Shown here: one piece after another, positions 60,021-64,000 of the stretch
Layout: every line of letters starts with the position of its first letter
Position numbering within the stretch: the stretch's first letter is position 1
DNA from: Diacronema lutheri
Lineage: Eukaryota; Haptophyta; Pavlovophyceae; Pavlovales; Pavlovaceae
Direction: 5' to 3'
Assembly: GCA_019448385.1 (NCBI GenBank)
Contig: JAGTXO010000008.1
Coordinates: 1,116,001 to 1,180,000, forward strand
DNA: 64,000 nucleotides
Notes under the pieces: model-generated
Told to the model about the DNA's origin: nothing
The model's input: only the letters and a program-made list of their open reading frames with translations
Database searches by the model: none
Translations under genes and position numbers: made by a program

Positions 60021-60506
60021 CGAAGAACTCTCGCCGTCCTTGGACGAGCTCTCGTCCGAGTCGTCCGAGTCGTCCGAATCGGCCTTCGCCGCACCGCCGG
60101 CGCCGTGCCCGTTCGCGCCCGCGCCGGCCGCGGCGGCGCCCACGTTCGCGTTCGCGTCCGAGTCGTCCGAGCTCGTGTCGGACTCCGAGTCCGACGTGCT
60201 CTCGTACTTGCCGTGGGGTTTGGCGGCGCCCGGCGGCTTGGGCGGCTCGGCGGCATGCTCATCCGCCTCCTCATCCGGGCTCTCGTCCGAGCCCTCCGAC
60301 GAGTCGGACGAGCTGGCGTCCGACGCGGCGGCCGCTGGCGCGGGCTTTGTGGCGCCCAGCGCGCGGCCGACGAGATCGCGGAGCGACTCGCTCGCGGGCT
60401 TGGTGGGCCGGATGTCGGTTTCCTTGACGAGCGCCTGCGCCGTCACCGTCAGCCCGCGCGCGACCAGCTCGCCGTGCACCAGCGCGAGCAGCGTGGCGTC
60501 GTCCAT
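58029..60506 (-). CDS. NOLC1: Nucleolar phosphoprotein Nopp140/NOLC1 (SRP40 family)
   Basis: Single exon, 825 residues. The N-terminus is a LisH-type helix pair (DDATLLALVHGELVARGLTV, TAQALVKETDI) as in NOLC1. The middle 600 residues alternate acidic serine blocks (DSDADSSDESDDSDSSDD, CK2 targets) with Lys/Ala/Pro linkers. Six nearly identical units of 111 or 99 bp lie at 58600-59290. The last ~90 residues are the conserved SRP40 domain: NTPFRRVDDSEVAFYDFDAR, LKDNSFNAMLETGKVGLNYQ, WGAKANEVLSKVKGTQFRKE, KRKKGTYTGGQIDCAVNSVK, FRDSDDE. Nopp140 chaperones box C/D and H/ACA snoRNPs between nucleolus and Cajal bodies. Identification is firm from both ends. Confidence 0.95.
58600..59290 (-). repeat. 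Coding repeat of Nopp140, six units of 111/99 bp
   Basis: Units differ by presence or absence of a 12-bp Pro-Thr-Ala-Pro segment; both lengths keep the frame. Confidence 0.85.
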
Positions 60507-60614
60507 CTCGCCGACCGTCTAGGAGAAGGGGGCGGTGGATCTTCGGCCACGATGCCGTCCGAGGTCAGTCCACGAGCCTCGCCGACCTTTTGAAAAGCAG
60601 CGGGAAAACCATCG
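60507..60614. promoter_or_regulatory. 108-bp divergent spacer, NOLC1 / sugar-kinase-fold genes
   Basis: Short shared upstream region; CTTTTGAAAAGC at 60587 is a small palindrome. Confidence 0.4.
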
Positions 60615-62237
60615 ATGGCCGGCGGCGAGGCGAGGTGGGATGGCGCGAGCCGTCGAGAGCCGGGCTGGTGTGGTGGACTGGCGGCGAGTGTGTGCGCGGC
60701 GATGGTGGCGGTGATCGTAACCGTCGCCTTTGCCTTCGCGCCGCGCCGCGCCGCCGGCCTGGTCGCTGCGCTTGTCGTGCGTGCGCGCGCGCTCGCCGCG
60801 CGGCGGGGCGCCGAGGCGCGCGCGCGGCGCGTGTGGCGCGCGCTCGAGGCGCGGCTGCCGCCTGAGCTGCGCGACGAGCTGGTGCGCCTATCGGACGCGC
60901 AGCTCGCCGACGCGCTCGCCGGCGTGCTCGAGCCGTTCCTTGGCCCCGCAGAGGACGCGCCGCAGCTGAGCCTCGCGATCGACATCGGCGGAACCCGCAC
61001 CAAGTTCATGCTCCAGCGCTGCGCGGGCGGCACGGGCGTAGGCGGCTCGGGCATGGGCGGCGTCTCCTCGGCTGGCAGCGTGGCGGGCGGTGCCGACCCC
61101 GCCGCCGCCGCCGTCCGATGCGAGGAAGTCGTTCTAGAGCCCCTCCCAAGCAAGTCGCTTTGGCAGGTCAGCCGCTGCCGCCCAAGCGCCGCACGCCGCG
61201 CGCCGCGCTGCGCGTCGCCGCGGCACGGCGTAGCCGACGTCGCAACGCGCGCCGCGCGCTGCGAGCTGGCCGCGTGCCGCGCGCCGTGCCGCACGCCGCG
61301 CGCCGCGTGCCGCGCGCCGTGCCGCACGCCGCGCGCCGCGTGACGCGCGCCGCGTGCCGCGCGCGGCGCTCGCAGGACGAGCGCCTCCCCGGCGCGGACA
61401 AGTTTGACCCGAGCCGTGCCGCAGAGCGCGTGCGCGCGCACCTTGAGGCGGCGGGCGTGCCACTCGCGGAGGTCAAGCGCGTCGTCTTCTCGGTGCCGGG
61501 GACCGTCGACATCGAGGAGGCCATGGCGCACCTCTCCGAGCCAGTGCAGGTGTGCCGCGCGCGCTTTTCTTTCGCCCGGGCTCGTCACGAGCGCGAGCAG
61601 GCGCGCCCGCAGCGCGCGCGCCGCGCCGACGTCACCCCCCGCCTCCCCTTCCGCCCCTACTCTACCCCCTTACTTACCCCTTTCCCCCCTTTCCCCCTTT
61701 CCTTCCTTCCCCCTTCCCCCTTCCCCCTTCCCCCTTCCCCCTTCCCCCTTTCCCCTATCCCCTCCCCCACCCCCCCCCCCCCCCCCCCCCCCCCCCCCAT
61801 TCCTGCGGGGACACGCGCGCGCGCGCGTAGGTGCGCAACATGCCGTCCTTCTCGCCGCGCTTCCGTGGCTTCAACTTTAAAAAGGAGTTTGCGCCCGTCT
61901 TCCCCGCGGCCAAAGTCTCCGCCGTCCCGGACAACATGGCCGCTGCGCTCGGCGTCGCGTGCACGGCGCCGCACGTGCAGAACGCGCTCGTCCTCGTCCT
62001 TGGGACGGCGCCCGCCGTTGCGACCTTTTTCCGCGACCCGACCAAGCGCGAGAAGTACATCGAGTCGGCCATCTGGCAGTCGTGGGTGTGGTTCACCAAG
62101 ATCGACCTCGCGGACCGGTGCGGCGGGGCGGCGCGCCGCGCGCGCAGTGCGGCGGCGCCTTCTTTTTCCCTTGTCTCCTCTCTCCTGAGCTTTTTCTCGA
62201 TCCTCCCCTCATTTGCCCTTTCTCTCGCTCGCTCGCT

Positions 62238-62287
<50 letters not shown>

Positions 62288-62647
62288 TCTCTTTCCCCAC
62301 AGCTTCGGTTACTGCGGCGGCATCCACCTCGGCGACGACGGCCACACGCTCCGACTGCGCGCACCGACCGAATTTAAAATCCCGCACCACCAGGCGCGGA
62401 TCCGGTTTGCGCTGGACTCGGCCACGTGGGATCGGCTTAACGGCTGCTCGCCGCTCGTGCCCGCGCACCTGCAGGGCGGGCTAAGCCACGAGGAGGCGAC
62501 GGCAATTTGGTGCGATCGCCTAAGGTCTGCTCTGTCCGCCCTCGCGCTCAAATTCCATTCCGTCTACGGCCCGCCAGAGGTGTGGCGCCGCGCGCAGCGG
62601 TGCTTCGCGCGATTCGCAGCGCAGTGTGCTGTGCCCTGGCATGTAGC

Positions 62648-62688
<41 letters not shown>

Positions 62689-62992
62689 CCGCCGCCCCCC
62701 ATCCCCCCCCCTACCCTTTGGTCAAAGGGCTGCATGCCGTGCTCATGTCGGACGCGCGTGCCCATGTCGGACGCGCGTGCCCATGTCGGACGATGTCGGA
62801 CGCCCCCCATAGGTGGTCTACGTTCTTGGCGGCAACTCGACGCGCTGCGCCGGACACGTGCAGTCGACCTCATACGAGATCCCGGACTCGGCCAAGCGGC
62901 TACGGCAGACGGTACCCGTGATTATCCCGTCAGCTGACGAGCTGCAGCAGCGGATTCCGTTACTTGGACTCCTCTTCTCAGCGCGGTACAAG
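60615..62992 (+). CDS. Membrane-anchored ASKHA-fold (ROK/hexokinase-like) kinase, 3' end outside window
   Basis: Exons 60615-61166, 61376-61549, 61831-62117, 62303-62579 and 62813-62992 join in phase (490 residues so far). The last one ends at a GTGCGA donor, so more exons follow beyond the window. An N-terminal hydrophobic segment (AMVAVIVTVAFAFA) could anchor it; a second ATG at 60702 would start just before it. The phosphate-1 loop LSLAIDIGGTRTKFML is the hallmark of ROK/glucokinase-type sugar kinases. VKRVVFSVPGTVDIEEA is strand-turn sequence before the substrate site, ALVLVLGTAPAVATFF resembles phosphate-2, and VVYVLGGNSTRCAGHV the adenosine motif. FGYCGGIHLGDDG and the insert between are unusual for sugar kinases. 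The substrate is unknown. Confidence 0.7.
61656..61798 (+). repeat. Intronic CCCTTC/CCCCTT repeat ending in a C homopolymer
   Basis: A long pyrimidine-only stretch with about 28 C at its end, in the intron 61550-61830 upstream of a TAG acceptor. Confidence 0.9.
62240..62284 (+). repeat. Intronic C homopolymer (about 45 bp)
   Basis: In the intron 62118-62302, directly before AATTCTCTTTCCCCACAG, which is an ordinary pyrimidine tract and acceptor. Confidence 0.92.
62648..62710 (+). repeat. Intronic C homopolymer (about 40 bp)
   Basis: In the intron 62580-62812, followed by repeated CATGTCGGACGCGCGTGC units up to the TAG acceptor. Confidence 0.9.
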
Positions 62993-63015
62993 GTGCGACG
63001 ACTGCAGCGCATAAC

Positions 63016-64000
63016 CCCCGCCTGCGCGCGAGCCAAAGTGTGCCGAGTGGCTGCGGCTGTGCATGCACCCCGTCTGTCCCCATTCTGCCTGCCTGCGCGC
63101 GAGCCAAAGTGTGCCGAGTGGCTGCGGCTGTGCATGCACCCCGTCTGTCCCCATTCTGCCTGCCTGCGCGCGAGCCAAAGTGTGCCGAGTGGCTGCGGCT
63201 GTGCATGCACCCCGTCTGTCCCCATTCTGCCTGCCTGCGCGCGAGCCAAAGTGTGCCGAGTGGCTGCGGCTGTGCATGCACCCCGTCTGTCCCCATTCTG
63301 CCTGCCTGCGCGCCCAGCCAAAGTGTGCCGAGTGGCTGCGGCTGTGCATGCACCCCGTCTGTCCCCATTCTGCCTGCCTGCGCGCGAGCCAAAGTGTGCC
63401 GAGTGGCTGCGGCTGTGCATGCACCCCGTCTGTCCCCATTCTGCCCGCCTGCGCGCGAGCCAAAGTGTGCCGAGTGGCTGCGGCTGTGCATGCACCCCGT
63501 CTGTCCCCATTCTGCCCGCCTGCGCGCGAGCCAAAGTGTGCCGAGTGGCTGCGGCTGTGCATGCACCCCGTCTGTCCCCATTCTGCCTGCCTGCGCGCGA
63601 GCCAAAGTGTGCCGAATGGCTGCGGCTGTGCATGCACCCCGTCTGTCCCCATTCTGCCTGCCTGCGCGCGAGCCAAAGTGTGCCGAATGGCTGCGGCTGT
63701 GCATGCACCCCGTCTGTCCCCATTCTGCCTGCCTGCGCGCGAGCCAAAGTGTGCCGAATGGCTGCGGCTGTGCATGCACCCCGTCTGTCCCCATTCTGCC
63801 TGCCTGCGCGCGAGCCAAAGTGTGCCGAATGGCTGCGGCTGTGCATGCACCCCGTCTGTCCCCATTCTGCCTGCCTGCGCGCCCAGCCAAAGTGTGCCGA
63901 GTGGCTGCGGCTGTGCATGCACCCCGTCTGTCCCCATTCTGCCTGCCTGCGCGCGAGCCAAAGTGTGCCGAATGGCTGCGGCTGTGCATGCACCCCGTCT
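63016..64000 (+). repeat. Second 71-bp satellite array, at least 13.8 copies, runs off the window
   Basis: AGCCAAAGTGTGCCGA recurs at 63031, 63102 and 63173 and then every 71 bp to the window end (one G/A variant, one CCA variant). It begins about 25 bp after the donor of the last visible intron of the kinase-fold gene. The minus-strand frames stay open through it but are not genes. Confidence 0.95.

Noticed and set aside
62818-63993. Three overlapping minus-strand frames of 330-390 codons at the window end
   Set aside because: They translate the second 71-bp array and carry only its repeated peptide.

Overview
This is nuclear DNA of a very GC-rich, gene-dense, intron-containing flagellated eukaryote, most likely an alga with a secondary red-type plastid. 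A haptophyte is my best guess, and a pavlovophyte-like one is possible. The evidence is threefold. Spliced genes for ciliary proteins are present (kinesin-9, NEK kinase, FAM221 family). One preprotein has a signal peptide ending in the Ala|Phe junction typical of bipartite plastid targeting in red-lineage algae. Base composition is extreme, with long CG runs and C homopolymers inside introns. I cannot name a species from sequence alone.

Layout, left to right. 76-4506(+): 3' part of a NEK1-like kinase. 4611-8226(-): complete kinesin-9, head-to-head with a FYVE-finger gene (8319-9467). 9626-11986(+): coiled-coil gene. 12065-13270(+): FAM221-type Cys-rich protein with a C-terminal Tudor-like domain. 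13991-16100(+): six-TM protein with a TIR-like domain. 16382-17207(+): unrecognised gene. 17338-17409(+): tRNA-Cys(GCA). 17751-26110(+): a large gene that appears to encode a plastid-targeted HxxxD acyltransferase, a membrane segment and a lipocalin domain; one of its introns is a 3.6-kb array of 51 copies of a 71-bp repeat. 26677-28350(+): WD40-like protein. 28400-29839(-): JmjC dioxygenase gene with a disturbed frame, head-to-head with a METTL21-like methyltransferase (29873-30724).

30784-36530(-): 1,536-residue coiled-coil/Ser-Thr kinase. 37110-37667(+): small coiled-coil protein. 38027-39763(+): NAR1/CIAO3 Fe-S assembly factor. 40011-42401(-) and 42491-44710(+): two divergent coiled-coil genes. 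44818-46404(+): secreted or membrane NTF2-like protein. 46586-47359(-): SUMO-like-domain (RAD60/NIP45) protein, head-to-head with a TPP1/ACD-like OB-fold gene (47413-51555). 52144-53205(+): pyridoxal kinase. 53424-55352(-): FBXO31-like F-box protein. 55468-57955(+): coiled-coil gene. 58029-60506(-): Nopp140/NOLC1. 60615-beyond 62992(+): membrane-anchored sugar-kinase-fold protein whose last visible intron runs into another 71-bp repeat array reaching the window edge.

Two themes run through the window. Genes are packed as divergent pairs with 33-115 bp between start codons and convergent pairs with about 50-100 bp between stops. Introns mostly start GTGCG and end GCGCAG, some seem to use GC donors, and they are the main host of minisatellites and C tracts. 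The most novel-looking items are the acyltransferase-lipocalin fusion, its satellite intron, and an intron whose repeats are antisense to its own splice acceptor.
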